Shown here: positions 1-9,668 of the stretch, one piece after another
Layout: each line of letters starts with the position of its first letter
Numbering within the stretch: position 1 is the first letter of the stretch
Source: Prevotella sp.
Lineage (GTDB): Bacteria; Bacteroidota; Bacteroidia; Bacteroidales; Bacteroidaceae
DNA length: 48,046 bases
Direction: 5' to 3'
Assembly: GCA_017965475.1 (NCBI GenBank)
Contig: JAGCPV010000097.1
Coordinates: forward strand, 1 to 48,046
Program-made: the position numbers and the translations under genes
Notes under the pieces: model-generated
Told to the model about the DNA's origin: nothing
The model's input: only the letters and a program-made list of their open reading frames with translations
The model's database searches: none

Positions 1-1
1 G

Positions 2-430
2 CACTATGCTGTGACTCATCAGACGGCAGCAGAGATTGTCTATGACCGTGCTGATGCGGAGAAACCCCACATGGGGCTGATGACATGGAAGAATGCGCCT
101 GATGGTAGAGTCGTTAAAAGTGATGTGACGATAGCCAAGAACTATCTGTCAGAGAAGGAGGTGGATGAACTGAACTTGCTGACGACGGCATTCCTTGAAA
201 TAGCAGAGCGAAGGGCGAGGCGGCATGTCTTGACAACGATGGCTGAATGGAAACAGGTGTTGGAGCACTATCTGAAAGTATCGGATGCAGACATCCTGCC
301 CGATGCAGGCTCCGTGACTCACGAGGAAGCTGAAGCCAAAGCGTTAGGGGAGTATGAGAAATTCTGGAGGATCCAAGACCAGACATTCCTCTCAGACTTT
401 GACAAACTGATTGAAGATTTAGGCAAATAA
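2..430 (+). CDS. RhuM-family protein, C-terminal part (truncated by window edge)
   Basis: The open frame runs in from the left edge (His-Tyr-Ala before the GTG at 11), so the true start lies outside the window. The visible part matches, from memory, the C-terminal region of RhuM 'virulence' proteins: a TAAEIVYDRAD segment, MGLMTWK, then DVTIAKNYLSEKEVDELN, followed by a charged helical tail. RhuM proteins are widespread in Bacteroidota, often in genomic islands beside restriction or toxin-antitoxin genes; their biochemical role is not established. The gene ends 24 bases short of the 3' end of a tRNA-Arg gene on the other strand, the usual side for integrase-mediated insertion. No N-terminal DNA-binding region can be checked here. 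The family call is fairly secure; the function is unknown. Confidence 0.8.
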   Translation, partial: HYAVTHQTAAEIVYDRADAEKPHMGLMTWKNAPDGRVVKSDVTIAKNYLSEKEVDELNLLTTAFLEIAERRARRHVLTTMAEWKQVLEHYLKVSDADILPDAGSVTHEEAEAKALGEYEKFWRIQDQTFLSDFDKLIEDLGK

Positions 431-454
431 GAAAAAAATACTCCTTTCCCTTTG

Positions 455-528
455 TGACCCCGGTGGGATTCAAACCCACGACCTTCAGAACCGGAATCTG
501 ACGCTCTATTCAGCTAAGCTACGGGGCC
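455..528 (-). tRNA. tRNA-Arg (anticodon CCG)
   Basis: The minus strand folds into a full cloverleaf of 74 nt. The acceptor arm is GGCCCCG with CGGGGTC (one G-U pair) and discriminator A. The D arm is GCTT/GAGC, the anticodon arm TCAGA/TCTGA with loop TTCCGGT, and the T arm GTGGG/CCCAC with loop TTTGAAT. The anticodon CCG (+ strand 492-494) reads CGG arginine codons. CCA is not encoded. The gene starts 14 bases after the stop of the SLBB gene on the same strand, so it may be read from that transcript. Confidence 0.96.
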
Positions 529-542
529 AATGGTTGTTGATG

Positions 543-3041
543 TTATTTCAACAGATTCATGACAGACACCAACAAGGTCACTATAGATGCCATAGAGGTA
601 CCAACAGAACCTATGTTCGCAATGGTCTGTGTGGCTGTCGAGGTCTTTGTCGGTACGATGATCTCACAACCAGGCTCTATCGGAGCACCAGACTTAGCCC
701 TGGAGACTGTACCATTCTGATATAAAATGTACGTGCGCGACTTCTTGGCACGATTACCGTAGCCTCCAGCCTGATTGACATACCACTTATAATTCTTACC
801 TTCGTTATAGGCGACCGTATTGGGATACATCACATTACCGTTGATCTTCACAGTACCGTTATACTCAGGCACCACCAGTCTGTCGCCTTCACGCAGGATG
901 ATATCATAATCGGAGCCCGGGTTTTCTAACGCTTTATCGAGATTAATACCTACATAGTAGATGCTATCCGTACGGGTGACCATCGTGGTGTCGAGACCCT
1001 GACCTGTCTGTATCTGAGCCATCTTCATCAGGTTCTGCACACGGAACTTCTCATCGGGATTCAACAAACGTTCCACACGGGCTCCCTTGATGTAGGCTTC
1101 GGCCGTAACACCGCCTGCAGCCTTGATAGCATCGGAGAGACGCGTATTCTTCATGGGGAGTGAATAGGTACCCTCGAAGAGCACCTCACCCATCACTTGG
1201 ACATTGCGCTGCGGATGATAGCCTGGGCTCTTGCGCACATAGACCTCGTCGTAAGGCTGAAGCGTGAACGAACGGTCACCGTCAACCACATAGCCATTCT
1301 TAAGGGAGAAGGTAAAGGTCTGGGCAATAGCCTTGTCTGAAGAAGTCGCTGCAGGATCCGAGATACGTCTTGCCACATCAACCTTCGCCGTAGAGGTGGC
1401 ATCCGTAGGACCACCAGCCTGTAGGATCAGATCCTCAATCGTCTCATCCTCCGCATATTCATACGTACCAGGGAACTGTACCTCACCATGAATGGTCAAG
1501 GTACGCCTTGACATCGTTTCCAGACGATAGGGGATATAGACATCATCTTCATTCTCAAGAGCGATATCCGGTACTGTTCCCGCCATCAATCCATCTACAT
1601 CAATACTGATCACCTTGCGGGTACGATCAGGTTTCATCCGATACAACATCGCATGGGCAGAGAATGCCTCCTCCGTCAAACCGCCAGAGCGCTCAATCAG
1701 AGAACGAACAGTCGTCGTACCGTCAAGATCATACTTACCAGGATGGAACACGGCTCCACGAATAGAGATCGTATTCTCATACCTATCCTGGATGGAATCC
1801 ACCGTCACGGAGTCACCATCCATGAGGCGGAACTCTGCCATATCAAACTCTGATACACTATAGGCAGAATAATGATCTCCAGTCGTACGATTCAACCTGA
1901 CAGCTGCCTTGTAAGCTTTATTGGTGAAGCCACCAGCGTATTTCAGCAAGGTGGCGACGCTCTCATTTGCTTTCATCTCATAGGCCATCGGACGCTTGAC
2001 GTTACCAGTGATATCAACAATGCAGTCGTATGGTCCTACCACAATCACATCATTATCACTCAGACGAACATTTCCCGTCAGGCGTCCATTGAGGATATAG
2101 TCATAGACATCAACCACGGTCAGTTGGCGGCCATTACGATATACCTTGATATTTCGGAGTGTACCAACGCCATTAACACCACCAGCCATGTAGAGAGCAT
2201 GGAACACACTCGCAAAGGCCGATAGCGTATAAGTACCGGGGGCAGCCACCTCACCCATCACATTCACCGTGATGGTGCGCGTCTGAGCCACTGTCAACTG
2301 AATCTTGGAATTGCCATAACGACTTCCCAATTGTTCCTTGATCTTTGCGTTAGCCGCTGATACAGACAGACCCGCAAGATGAATCGGACCAAAGCCATCC
2401 ACAATCACCGTTCCATCAGGAGACACCTCAAGTTTCTGGGATTTCTGAGAGGAGCCATAGACATCAATGGCAACGAAGTCGCCAGGTCCCACCACATAAC
2501 TGGTAGGTGTAGCGATGTTCATATTGGGCTCAAAGGAAAGTGTTCGTTTGTTGAAGATATCACGGCCGAAGATCTGCTTACCATTCACCAGAAGATTCAT
2601 CGAGTCCTTGATATAGACATTGGGACGTGTATCCAGATCATTGACCTCGTATTCGCTACTTCCTAACGGATTATAGCCATCCATCGAAGTATAGAGCGGG
2701 TTACCCTCCGCATCAACTCTTACAGAACCATTGGACTCACGCATACGAGAATTGGCATTGGAGGACGAAGAGGAGGAAGAGGAGGTAGATAAACGCATAG
2801 ACCTGGATGATGAGGCGGAGCCCCCTTGATTATCATACAGTTTCCTCAGGCGCTGAAGCTGCTTGGCATCAACACCACGCTGCATCAGTTTGATAAAAAT
2901 CTGAGCCTGCGGTGTGCCAGCCTTCAATTCTTTCTGAACAAACTCTATAATCTCCAAGTCACTCATCGACTGAGCTTCTGTAGTGAGCACACCCACAAAC
3001 AGAAACACTATCAAGAAAACTCTTCTTATGATCTTCTCCAC
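543..3041 (-). CDS. Polysaccharide export protein with six SLBB repeats (Wza-like superfamily)
   Basis: 832 aa. A cleavable signal peptide (residues 1-24, ending TEAQS, no lipobox Cys) is followed by a helical segment and a Ser-rich linker (about 75-98, with a run of eight Ser). Next comes a Poly_export-type domain (about 178-255, with VVGPGDFVAIDVYG). Six SLBB beta-grasp repeats follow, each with a [VI]xGxVxxPGxY core and an AGG turn: about 258-305, 340-385, 423-470, 513-560, 612-660 and 729-775. A hydrophobic stretch (about 807-831) ends the protein. The family exports capsule or exopolysaccharide across the outer membrane. Here it stands alone, with no Wzc-like kinase or glycosyltransferase beside it. 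It is much longer than a typical Wza (about 380 aa). Its promoter lies just upstream, and it is divergent from pepT. Confidence 0.9.
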   Translation of the reverse strand: MEKIIRRVFLIVFLFVGVLTTEAQSMSDLEIIEFVQKELKAGTPQAQIFIKLMQRGVDAKQLQRLRKLYDNQGGSASSSRSMRLSTSSSSSSSSNANSRMRESNGSVRVDAEGNPLYTSMDGYNPLGSSEYEVNDLDTRPNVYIKDSMNLLVNGKQIFGRDIFNKRTLSFEPNMNIATPTSYVVGPGDFVAIDVYGSSQKSQKLEVSPDGTVIVDGFGPIHLAGLSVSAANAKIKEQLGSRYGNSKIQLTVAQTRTITVNVMGEVAAPGTYTLSAFASVFHALYMAGGVNGVGTLRNIKVYRNGRQLTVVDVYDYILNGRLTGNVRLSDNDVIVVGPYDCIVDITGNVKRPMAYEMKANESVATLLKYAGGFTNKAYKAAVRLNRTTGDHYSAYSVSEFDMAEFRLMDGDSVTVDSIQDRYENTISIRGAVFHPGKYDLDGTTTVRSLIERSGGLTEEAFSAHAMLYRMKPDRTRKVISIDVDGLMAGTVPDIALENEDDVYIPYRLETMSRRTLTIHGEVQFPGTYEYAEDETIEDLILQAGGPTDATSTAKVDVARRISDPAATSSDKAIAQTFTFSLKNGYVVDGDRSFTLQPYDEVYVRKSPGYHPQRNVQVMGEVLFEGTYSLPMKNTRLSDAIKAAGGVTAEAYIKGARVERLLNPDEKFRVQNLMKMAQIQTGQGLDTTMVTRTDSIYYVGINLDKALENPGSDYDIILREGDRLVVPEYNGTVKINGNVMYPNTVAYNEGKNYKWYVNQAGGYGNRAKKSRTYILYQNGTVSRAKSGAPIEPGCEIIVPTKTSTATQTIANIGSVGTSMASIVTLLVSVMNLLK

Positions 3042-3064
3042 AACTATTTTCTTTTTAAACGCTG

Positions 3065-3095
3065 CAAAAGTACATATTTTTATTGTTCTGGCAAA
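3065..3095 (-). promoter_or_regulatory. Bacteroidetes-type promoter for the SLBB export gene
   Basis: On the minus strand TTTG (3095-3092) is followed after 19 bases by TACTTTTG (3072-3065), a good fit to the -33/-7 consensus of the Bacteroidetes primary sigma factor. The start codon at 3041 lies about 24 bases after the -7 box, leaving a short leader. Confidence 0.75.
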
Positions 3096-3113
3096 ATAAA
3101 ATAGGTGAAAATC

Positions 3114-3144
3114 TATGCTGTTTACAGAAAAATGCGTAATTTTG
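3114..3144 (+). promoter_or_regulatory. Probable promoter for pepT
   Basis: The -7 box TAATTTTG (3137-3144) fits TAnnTTTG. A weak -33 match, TATG, lies 19 bases upstream. The pepT start is about 30 bases downstream. The -7 match is good and the -33 match poor. Confidence 0.55.
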
Positions 3145-3173
3145 TACCCTAATGAAAGAATAGACAGAGAAAA

Positions 3174-4394
3174 ATGAATCTAGTAGAACGGTTTATCAAT
3201 TATACGAAGTTTGATACGCAGTCGGCAGAAGACAGTGACCGTGTACCAAGTACAGAAAAGCAACTTGAATTCGCAGCCTACCTCAAAAAGGAGTTGGAGA
3301 AGGAAGGTCTCAGCGATGTGACGCTGGATGACAAGGGTTATATCTATGCAACACTAAAAGGAAACGTCAAGGATGTCCCGACGATCGGTTTTATCTCACA
3401 TTATGATACCAGTCCCGATTGTTCGGGTGCCAACATCAACGCCCGTATTGTTGAGAACTACGACGGCCATGATATTCTGCTTTCAGAAGGTATTGTCAGT
3501 AGTCCTCAGAAATTCCCCGAACTGTTACAGCATGTGGGAGAAGACCTGATCGTAACGGATGGCCACACCCTCCTTGGTGCTGATGACAAGGCTGGTATTG
3601 CCGAGATTGTCGAGGCCATGTGTTATTTGCACAACCATCCTGAGATCAAACATGGAGATGTGCACATCGCCTTTAACCCTGACGAGGAGATTGGCATGGG
3701 AGCCCATCATTTCGATGTGGAGCAATTCGGCTGTGAGTGGGCATACACCATGGATGGTGGTGACGTGGGAGAACTGGAGTTTGAGAACTTCAATGCTGCC
3801 AGCGCAAAAGTCATCATCAAAGGTATCAGTGTACATCCTGGCTATGCAAAAGACAAGATGATAAACGCGAATGTCTTAGCCAGTCAGTTCACACAATTAT
3901 TACCAGCGGATGAAAGGCCGGAAACAACAGAAGGCTATCAAGGATTCTATCATCTTCTTGGTATCCAGTCGAATGTGGAGTGTGCAAAAATGAGCTACAT
4001 CATCCGTGATCACGACCGCGACAGGTTTGAGGATCGCAAACGTTTCGTTCAAAAATGTGCAGACCAAATGAATACCCAATATGGAGAAGGAACCGTGACG
4101 CTGGAGATCAAGGATCAATATTATAACATGAAGGAGAAGATAGACCCTCAGATGCATGTCATTGACGTGGTGCTCCATGCGATGCAGGACTGCGGGGTAG
4201 CACCAAAGGTTAAACCCATCCGTGGTGGTACCGACGGTGCACAACTATCCTTCAAGGGCCTTCCCTGCCCTAATATCTTCGCTGGTGGCGTGAATTTCCA
4301 CGGACCATACGAATTCGTAAGCATTCAGTCGATGGAGAAGGCCAAAAACGTGATTATCAGGATCTGTGAACTTGTTGCCGGTTTTAATGATTAG
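3174..4394 (+). CDS. pepT: Peptidase T (tripeptide aminopeptidase)
   Basis: 406 aa, the normal length for M20B-family PepT. This cytosolic zinc enzyme removes the N-terminal residue from tripeptides. Metal-site motifs are in place: HYDTSP (His76, Asp78), GADDKAG (bridging Asp137), NPDEEIG (Glu171/Glu172) and TMDGG (Asp194), with a late HGPYEF carrying the last His ligand. The ATG at 3174 is about 30 bases after a -7 box. The gene is a single transcription unit. Its 3' end overlaps the convergent antiporter gene by 11 bases, with no hairpin between them, so the two mRNAs have complementary 3' ends. Confidence 0.97.
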   Translation: MNLVERFINYTKFDTQSAEDSDRVPSTEKQLEFAAYLKKELEKEGLSDVTLDDKGYIYATLKGNVKDVPTIGFISHYDTSPDCSGANINARIVENYDGHDILLSEGIVSSPQKFPELLQHVGEDLIVTDGHTLLGADDKAGIAEIVEAMCYLHNHPEIKHGDVHIAFNPDEEIGMGAHHFDVEQFGCEWAYTMDGGDVGELEFENFNAASAKVIIKGISVHPGYAKDKMINANVLASQFTQLLPADERPETTEGYQGFYHLLGIQSNVECAKMSYIIRDHDRDRFEDRKRFVQKCADQMNTQYGEGTVTLEIKDQYYNMKEKIDPQMHVIDVVLHAMQDCGVAPKVKPIRGGTDGAQLSFKGLPCPNIFAGGVNFHGPYEFVSIQSMEKAKNVIIRICELVAGFND

Positions 4395-6645
4395 CCATCA
4401 AGGCATCAAGTGCTTCCCGTTCACCCACGACCCAGATGATATCACCCACCTGGAACTTACGCGTTGGCTTATAGGGTGAAAGGTTTTCTTTGCCTTCCTC
4501 TAGTCCGACAACCATACAACTGAATAGATCGCGAATACCACTCTCAATGAGTGACTTACCCACAAACGGACTATTCTCCCCAATGACCAGCTGTCGCAAT
4601 TTCATCTCACGGTTCTCAATATCAAAATCCTCGCCAAACACTTCATTCTCAAGTGCCTGACGGAAGCCCGTAAACTGCACATCACTACCAATGGCCTGAA
4701 GCACATCGCCAGGGAAGATGATATAGTCGCCATCGGGGATGTTGATGCGCTGGCCTCCACGCAGGATACTACTGATATGGACGCCATACTTCTGTCCCAG
4801 ATTCAACTGTTTCAATGTCTGTCCCATCCACTGAGAATTGAAGGGCACCTGAAAATCAGCGATATGGATATCGCGATCCAGCAACTTTCCCTCATACAAC
4901 GGACGTTTCTTGCCATGAACCTGCGCTTGGATATCACGTGAACGTAGATTCTGGACAAACAAGCGCTCTAAGGTAATACTCCTCATCTTAACAGTTCTGG
5001 AATATATAATCAGCAGGACAACCACCACACCTATCGTAATCATCAGGGCACTGGAGAATCGGCTGAGATAGTTACAGATATAGAAAACGAAGGCAATAGC
5101 TATCACCATCCTGACAAGGATTGTGAAAAGCAGAGGCAGGTGGTTCCGATTACTCTCAGCCCAAAGTGTCTTCCACTCCTCACTGTGGTTTTTCTTCATC
5201 ACCATAGCCCGAAGGAACGGGGAGATGAAAAAGACGGTGAGCAATCCTGTAATAGCATTCGCGTACCAATGAAGTTCCCATCCAGGCAACAATTTCCTCG
5301 TAAAGGGCAATACAAAGGTAAACATCACGGCAATCGTGGCAGAAGAGAGAATTGAATAGATCAACGTATAGGTAGCCATCTGCGACAACAGTTTCTTCCA
5401 CGAACTCTGTTCCTGAGTATGTGTGCTGCCAATCGTCAGACGGTTCAATGACTGAACTAGTTTATTGGGCAGATGGTGCTCCAGATGATTATAGGCCGGT
5501 GTGGCCAGACGAATCATATAGGGTGTAAGGAAAGTGGTAATGACGGAAACTGCCACCACAACAGGATACAGAAAATCACTGATCACTCCCAATGACAAGC
5601 CCAATGAGGCGATGATGAAAGAGAACTCACCGATCTGTGCCATCGAGAAACCACAACGCATAGCTGATTTGAGCGACTCACCACCCAGCATAAAGGAGAT
5701 GGTGCCAAAAAGAGCCTGTCCCAACAGGATGGTCAGCACCAGACAGATGATCGGTATGGCATATTCAACCAGGATTATCGGATCGACCAGCATACCCACA
5801 GAAACGAAGAAAATGGCGCCAAAGAGGTTCTTCACAGGCTCCACCAATTTCTCGATACGCTCTGCCTCGATGGTCTCTGCCAGAATACTACCCATGATAA
5901 ACGCTCCAAAAGCCGAACTGAAGCCCACCTTTGTAGAGAATACCGCCATCGCACAACAGAGGCCCAAAGCAACCACCAACAGTACCTCGTTGTTAATCAG
6001 CCTCCGTACAGAGCGCAGGAAAAGAGGGATAGCGAAGATACCCACAATGAGCCATAATATGAGGAAGAAACCTATCTTCACCACAGAGCCAAGCATCTGT
6101 CCACCATCTGGGTTGTTGCCGCTGGCGATAGCACTCAGCATCACCATCATCACAATGGCCAGGATATCCTCCAAGATCAGTACACTCATCACCAATCCTG
6201 CAAACTGCTGCTGACGAAGTCCCAGATCATCAAAAGCCTTATAGATAATCGTGGTGGAAGACATGGCGAGCATACCGCCAAGGAAGATACAGTCCATCTT
6301 CTCCCAGCCAAATGAATAGCCCACACATACGCCCAACATTGACATACAGAAAATGATGGTACAGGTTGAAATAATGGGTGATGCTCCCATCCTGAGGATT
6401 TTCTTAAACGAGAAGTCTAGTCCTAATGAGAACAACAAGAACATGACACCGATATCCGCCCACAAGTGTATATTCTCAGTATCTACGACAGATGCGGTAT
6501 AAGGCATGTGCGGACTCACCAAGAAACCTGCCACAATATATCCAAGAACCAATGGCTGCTTCAGTTTCTTGAAAATCAGCGTCACGATACCTGCCACAAT
6601 CAGCATCAAGGCAAGGTCTTCAATCAATGAGGGTAATTCTGCCAT
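4384..6645 (-). CDS. CPA2-family cation:proton antiporter (Kef-type) with two RCK_C domains
   Basis: 753 aa. The N-terminal 385 residues form a Na+/H+ exchanger domain with about twelve membrane segments and the family signatures [11 protein letters not shown] and [12 protein letters not shown] second membrane region with about five segments (about 415-545) follows. Two cytosolic RCK_C (TrkA-C) ligand-binding domains close the protein (about 592-665 and 681-753, the second with GDIIWVVGE). Such proteins move K+ or Na+ against protons at the inner membrane and are gated by small ligands on the RCK_C domains. There is no RCK_N (TrkA-N) domain. The gene begins 26 bases after the lptD-like stop and has no promoter of its own that I can see, so the two are probably co-transcribed. 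Confidence 0.9.
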   Translation of the reverse strand: MAELPSLIEDLALMLIVAGIVTLIFKKLKQPLVLGYIVAGFLVSPHMPYTASVVDTENIHLWADIGVMFLLFSLGLDFSFKKILRMGASPIISTCTIIFCMSMLGVCVGYSFGWEKMDCIFLGGMLAMSSTTIIYKAFDDLGLRQQQFAGLVMSVLILEDILAIVMMVMLSAIASGNNPDGGQMLGSVVKIGFFLILWLIVGIFAIPLFLRSVRRLINNEVLLVVALGLCCAMAVFSTKVGFSSAFGAFIMGSILAETIEAERIEKLVEPVKNLFGAIFFVSVGMLVDPIILVEYAIPIICLVLTILLGQALFGTISFMLGGESLKSAMRCGFSMAQIGEFSFIIASLGLSLGVISDFLYPVVVAVSVITTFLTPYMIRLATPAYNHLEHHLPNKLVQSLNRLTIGSTHTQEQSSWKKLLSQMATYTLIYSILSSATIAVMFTFVLPFTRKLLPGWELHWYANAITGLLTVFFISPFLRAMVMKKNHSEEWKTLWAESNRNHLPLLFTILVRMVIAIAFVFYICNYLSRFSSALMITIGVVVVLLIIYSRTVKMRSITLERLFVQNLRSRDIQAQVHGKKRPLYEGKLLDRDIHIADFQVPFNSQWMGQTLKQLNLGQKYGVHISSILRGGQRINIPDGDYIIFPGDVLQAIGSDVQFTGFRQALENEVFGEDFDIENREMKLRQLVIGENSPFVGKSLIESGIRDLFSCMVVGLEEGKENLSPYKPTRKFQVGDIIWVVGEREALDALMANH

Positions 6646-6671
6646 GTCTGTAAACTATAAACCATCAACAA

Positions 6672-9575
6672 TTAGTACCACTGCACAGCGTTAGTAGAAC
6701 TCGACCGTTTGTCGTACTTGAGCGCATCTGTGAGCGTGGAGGCATTACAACGGAATGAGAAATTATAACTCGTATAGGGTGCTAACACAACCGAACACGA
6801 CATATTGAAACAGTGGAGATCACGGCTCAACGAGGCCGTGGTCATTGATATTTTCTTGTTATCGAAATCATAACCTGATGAGAAATTAATATTCCACCCG
6901 TCACTAATACGCAGGTTTCCACTGATGTTCAAGGTCTGCGTGAACTTATAAGGATAGCGCATCGTATTATAATTGAACTTTTTCACATCCGTATCCTCAC
7001 GCATGCTAATACCATAGCCCAGACTGATGCTCCAAGGCATCTTGAATGCCATATAGCCGTCCTCATCAGTATCGGCCTTCGCATTATTACCCCGTTTGGC
7101 ACCATGCTTGGCATCCTCCATGTCTTTATCTATATTGGTTTCCACTTCATTATCCCAATCATCTTCATCCCCATTACGTTTATTCTTGTCATCCTTTTTC
7201 TTTTCCACCTTCTCGCCCTTGAGCCATTTGATGAAGTTACCCACTTTCTCATTGTTCAGTGTATAAGAAAGATTTTGTGACAATCCCTGGAAACGGCCTA
7301 TCTTACCCTGTCCCCAGTAGGTCGTATGTTCACTTTCATGTGGGACGGCTCCAACACTATCAGCTTCATAGACATACGAGGCAAAAACGGCACTCAAGTT
7401 CAAAGTATAGCTCTTGGTAAGCTTCAGTCGTAACGTGGTACTCAGGTTACTCCATGGTCTGATATCTGCGGCGAAATTATAGGACATACCCAGTCGGAAC
7501 TCATCAATCAGCGAGATTTTCTTAAAGCCCGTAGAATCATCATCGCTCTTGATCTTCATCTCCAGATTGTTGCTCAGATCGAAACTGACTGTTCCTGTCT
7601 TTCCCTTACCTGGGGGACTATAGGTTCCACCTTGGAAGGGAGAATACTCCACCATTGTCACATTGCCATCGGCATCGGTCTTCTGGTAACTGTCATAATA
7701 ACCATAGCGACTGTCACCAAAATCCGGTGCATACGAGAAACTGACCGTTGGGGTGACGACATGGCGGATGCGGTCTATCTTGTCGCCGAAGATCTTCCTG
7801 TTAGGAATCCAGAAACCATACAGTTTGGTCGAGGCGCCCAGAGAGAGATTCCAGTTGTAAAGGTTATAGAATCCTGTGACGGTATCAGCAACCTCCTTCT
7901 GCTTCTCTACATCCCACGACTTGTTGACACGGCGGAAAACCATCTTATCGGAGAAATTGAACGATGGTGTCACGTTCAGATAACCAAGGATCGTAAAGTT
8001 GCCCTTGATGGGAATGGTGTGCGACATACCGTTCTTCCAGTCTCTACTCAAACTGGAATGTAACAGCTCGTCTTCCCTCGTTTTGATTTCGTTCTTCAAC
8101 TCACCTGTATAACTCACAGAAATCTTCTCGTACCATTTCGCATCGCCTACAGCCTTTTTACGCTTAAAAGGATAGAACTGTGCTATATTGATATTGACAT
8201 CCGGCATCGTCAGGGCGATCGACGAGTCACGCATGTTCTGATTCAAGTTCATCTGTGAACTGAGTGTCATGCCAATGCTGGAAAAAGTGGTCTGCCACGA
8301 CACTGATGACGTACGCACGGACTGTGTCATCGCCTGCGGATTATACATCGAGTTCAGATTATTCTTCTCGTAACTCGAAGTTGCAAAGTTTACACTGGCA
8401 GAGAGTGTACTGTATGGATTGGCCTTAGGATCCTGACGGTGACTCCACTGAATCTTAAAACTCGTCTCTTTCTGATAATCTGGCATGTTTTTCTCACCTC
8501 TCAGAGTATTCTGATAATTGGCATAGAAAGAACCGCTGTACTTGTAACGTTTTTTGTAGTTCGATGCCACCGAGAGACCCCATGATCCTTTAGTATAGAT
8601 CTCACCCAACAATTTCAAGTCCATCTTATCACTCAACGCAAAATAGTAACCACCATCACGCAGATAGAAGCCACGCTCAGTCTCGTCACCATAGGTTGGC
8701 ATGATGAGACCACTGGAGTAGCTCTTTGTGAAAGGGAAGAAACCATAAGGAACAGCCAAAGGAAGGGGCACATCCGCCACTACCAGATAAGCAGGTCCGA
8801 ACACCACATCCTTACCAGGGCGCACTTTAGCACGGGAGAGAGCAAGATAGAAATCTGGATGAGGGTCATCACAAGTCGTATAACGGCCGTGCTGGAGGAA
8901 CAACTCACCATTAGCACCACGCTTGGATTGCTCACTGGTCAGATAACCATCTTCCTGCTGGGTATATACGTCTTCAATGAAGCCTTTCTTCGTCTTAAAG
9001 TTGAAGGCCATCTCGCCTGTCTCATACGTATCGCTACCCATCTTGAACACAGGAGAACCTATGGGTTCATTTGTCGTCGTATCCATACGGGAATCTGCAT
9101 GAACCAAATTACTGTCAAGGCTCATGTAAATATGATCAGCCGAGAGATCCATATTCTGATACTTCACATTCGACTCTCCATAGAGATGAGCCAGTCCTGT
9201 TGCCGCATTATAGGTTAAAGAGTCCTGGGCAACATATTCCACGGGGGAGTCTATACCATTCTTCTTGCTACGATTGATACTGTCAAGTTTAAGGGAGTCA
9301 TCTACCGCCTTATTATGCTTGTAAATAGCCAGTTCAAGGGAGTCCATAGTAGATGTGTCACGTTTCAACTTGGCCGAAGCCTCCAGAGATTGGTCAAGAA
9401 TCGTATCTGCAAGCGTACTACTGGTCAGGATGCTATCTGCGGAAATACTGTCAACAGAAAGGGAATCAGCCATATCATGTTGCGATCTGTTCCCCTTAAT
9501 GAGGGACAACGGGACATCAGCCATCATTATCATGATGACAAAGAGCATCAGAACCAGGGATGATTTCCTTTTCAC
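6672..9575 (-). CDS. lptD: LptD-like LPS assembly outer-membrane protein
   Basis: 967 aa. After a signal-anchor-like N-terminus and a low-complexity Ser/Asp/Leu linker (to about residue 105) comes an OstA/LptA-like beta-jellyroll region (VEYVAQDSLTYN, then LYGESNVKYQNMDLSADHI). An LptD-type barrel rich in alternating aromatic strands runs to the C-terminal Tyr. LptD with LptE inserts lipopolysaccharide into the outer leaflet. Residues 786-839 form an acidic/basic low-complexity insert inside the barrel. The first codon is GTG. It sits only about five bases after a TACCTTTG -7 box, so the mRNA may be nearly leaderless, or the real start may be the ATG at codon 10. The paired Cys pattern of E. 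coli LptD is not evident. Confidence 0.85.
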   Translation of the reverse strand: MKRKSSLVLMLFVIMIMMADVPLSLIKGNRSQHDMADSLSVDSISADSILTSSTLADTILDQSLEASAKLKRDTSTMDSLELAIYKHNKAVDDSLKLDSINRSKKNGIDSPVEYVAQDSLTYNAATGLAHLYGESNVKYQNMDLSADHIYMSLDSNLVHADSRMDTTTNEPIGSPVFKMGSDTYETGEMAFNFKTKKGFIEDVYTQQEDGYLTSEQSKRGANGELFLQHGRYTTCDDPHPDFYLALSRAKVRPGKDVVFGPAYLVVADVPLPLAVPYGFFPFTKSYSSGLIMPTYGDETERGFYLRDGGYYFALSDKMDLKLLGEIYTKGSWGLSVASNYKKRYKYSGSFYANYQNTLRGEKNMPDYQKETSFKIQWSHRQDPKANPYSTLSASVNFATSSYEKNNLNSMYNPQAMTQSVRTSSVSWQTTFSSIGMTLSSQMNLNQNMRDSSIALTMPDVNINIAQFYPFKRKKAVGDAKWYEKISVSYTGELKNEIKTREDELLHSSLSRDWKNGMSHTIPIKGNFTILGYLNVTPSFNFSDKMVFRRVNKSWDVEKQKEVADTVTGFYNLYNWNLSLGASTKLYGFWIPNRKIFGDKIDRIRHVVTPTVSFSYAPDFGDSRYGYYDSYQKTDADGNVTMVEYSPFQGGTYSPPGKGKTGTVSFDLSNNLEMKIKSDDDSTGFKKISLIDEFRLGMSYNFAADIRPWSNLSTTLRLKLTKSYTLNLSAVFASYVYEADSVGAVPHESEHTTYWGQGKIGRFQGLSQNLSYTLNNEKVGNFIKWLKGEKVEKKKDDKNKRNGDEDDWDNEVETNIDKDMEDAKHGAKRGNNAKADTDEDGYMAFKMPWSISLGYGISMREDTDVKKFNYNTMRYPYKFTQTLNISGNLRISDGWNINFSSGYDFDNKKISMTTASLSRDLHCFNMSCSVVLAPYTSYNFSFRCNASTLTDALKYDKRSSSTNAVQWY

Positions 9576-9597
9576 GGGTGCAAAGGTACGAATAAAT

Positions 9598-9662
9598 TAA
9601 GAATTAAGAATTAAGAGTTAAGAAAAATTGCTCCAATGGTACGTTTTTTCTTAATTCTTAAC
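9598..9662. repeat. TTAAGAA heptamer repeats with an inverted copy (possible terminator)
   Basis: About four tandem copies of TTAAGAA/G are followed, across a 17-base loop, by an inverted copy that includes TTTTTTCTTAATTCTTAAC. On the minus strand this gives an AT-rich stem with a T run just downstream of the HD-hydrolase stop. It could act as a weak terminator between that gene and lptD. Similar AT-rich repeats are, from memory, frequent between genes in Prevotella. Confidence 0.6.
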
Positions 9663-9668
9663 GCTTCA

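Noticed and set aside
5534..6214. A 226-codon open frame antisense to the antiporter gene
   Set aside because: It is the complement of membrane-helix codons; no protein-like features.
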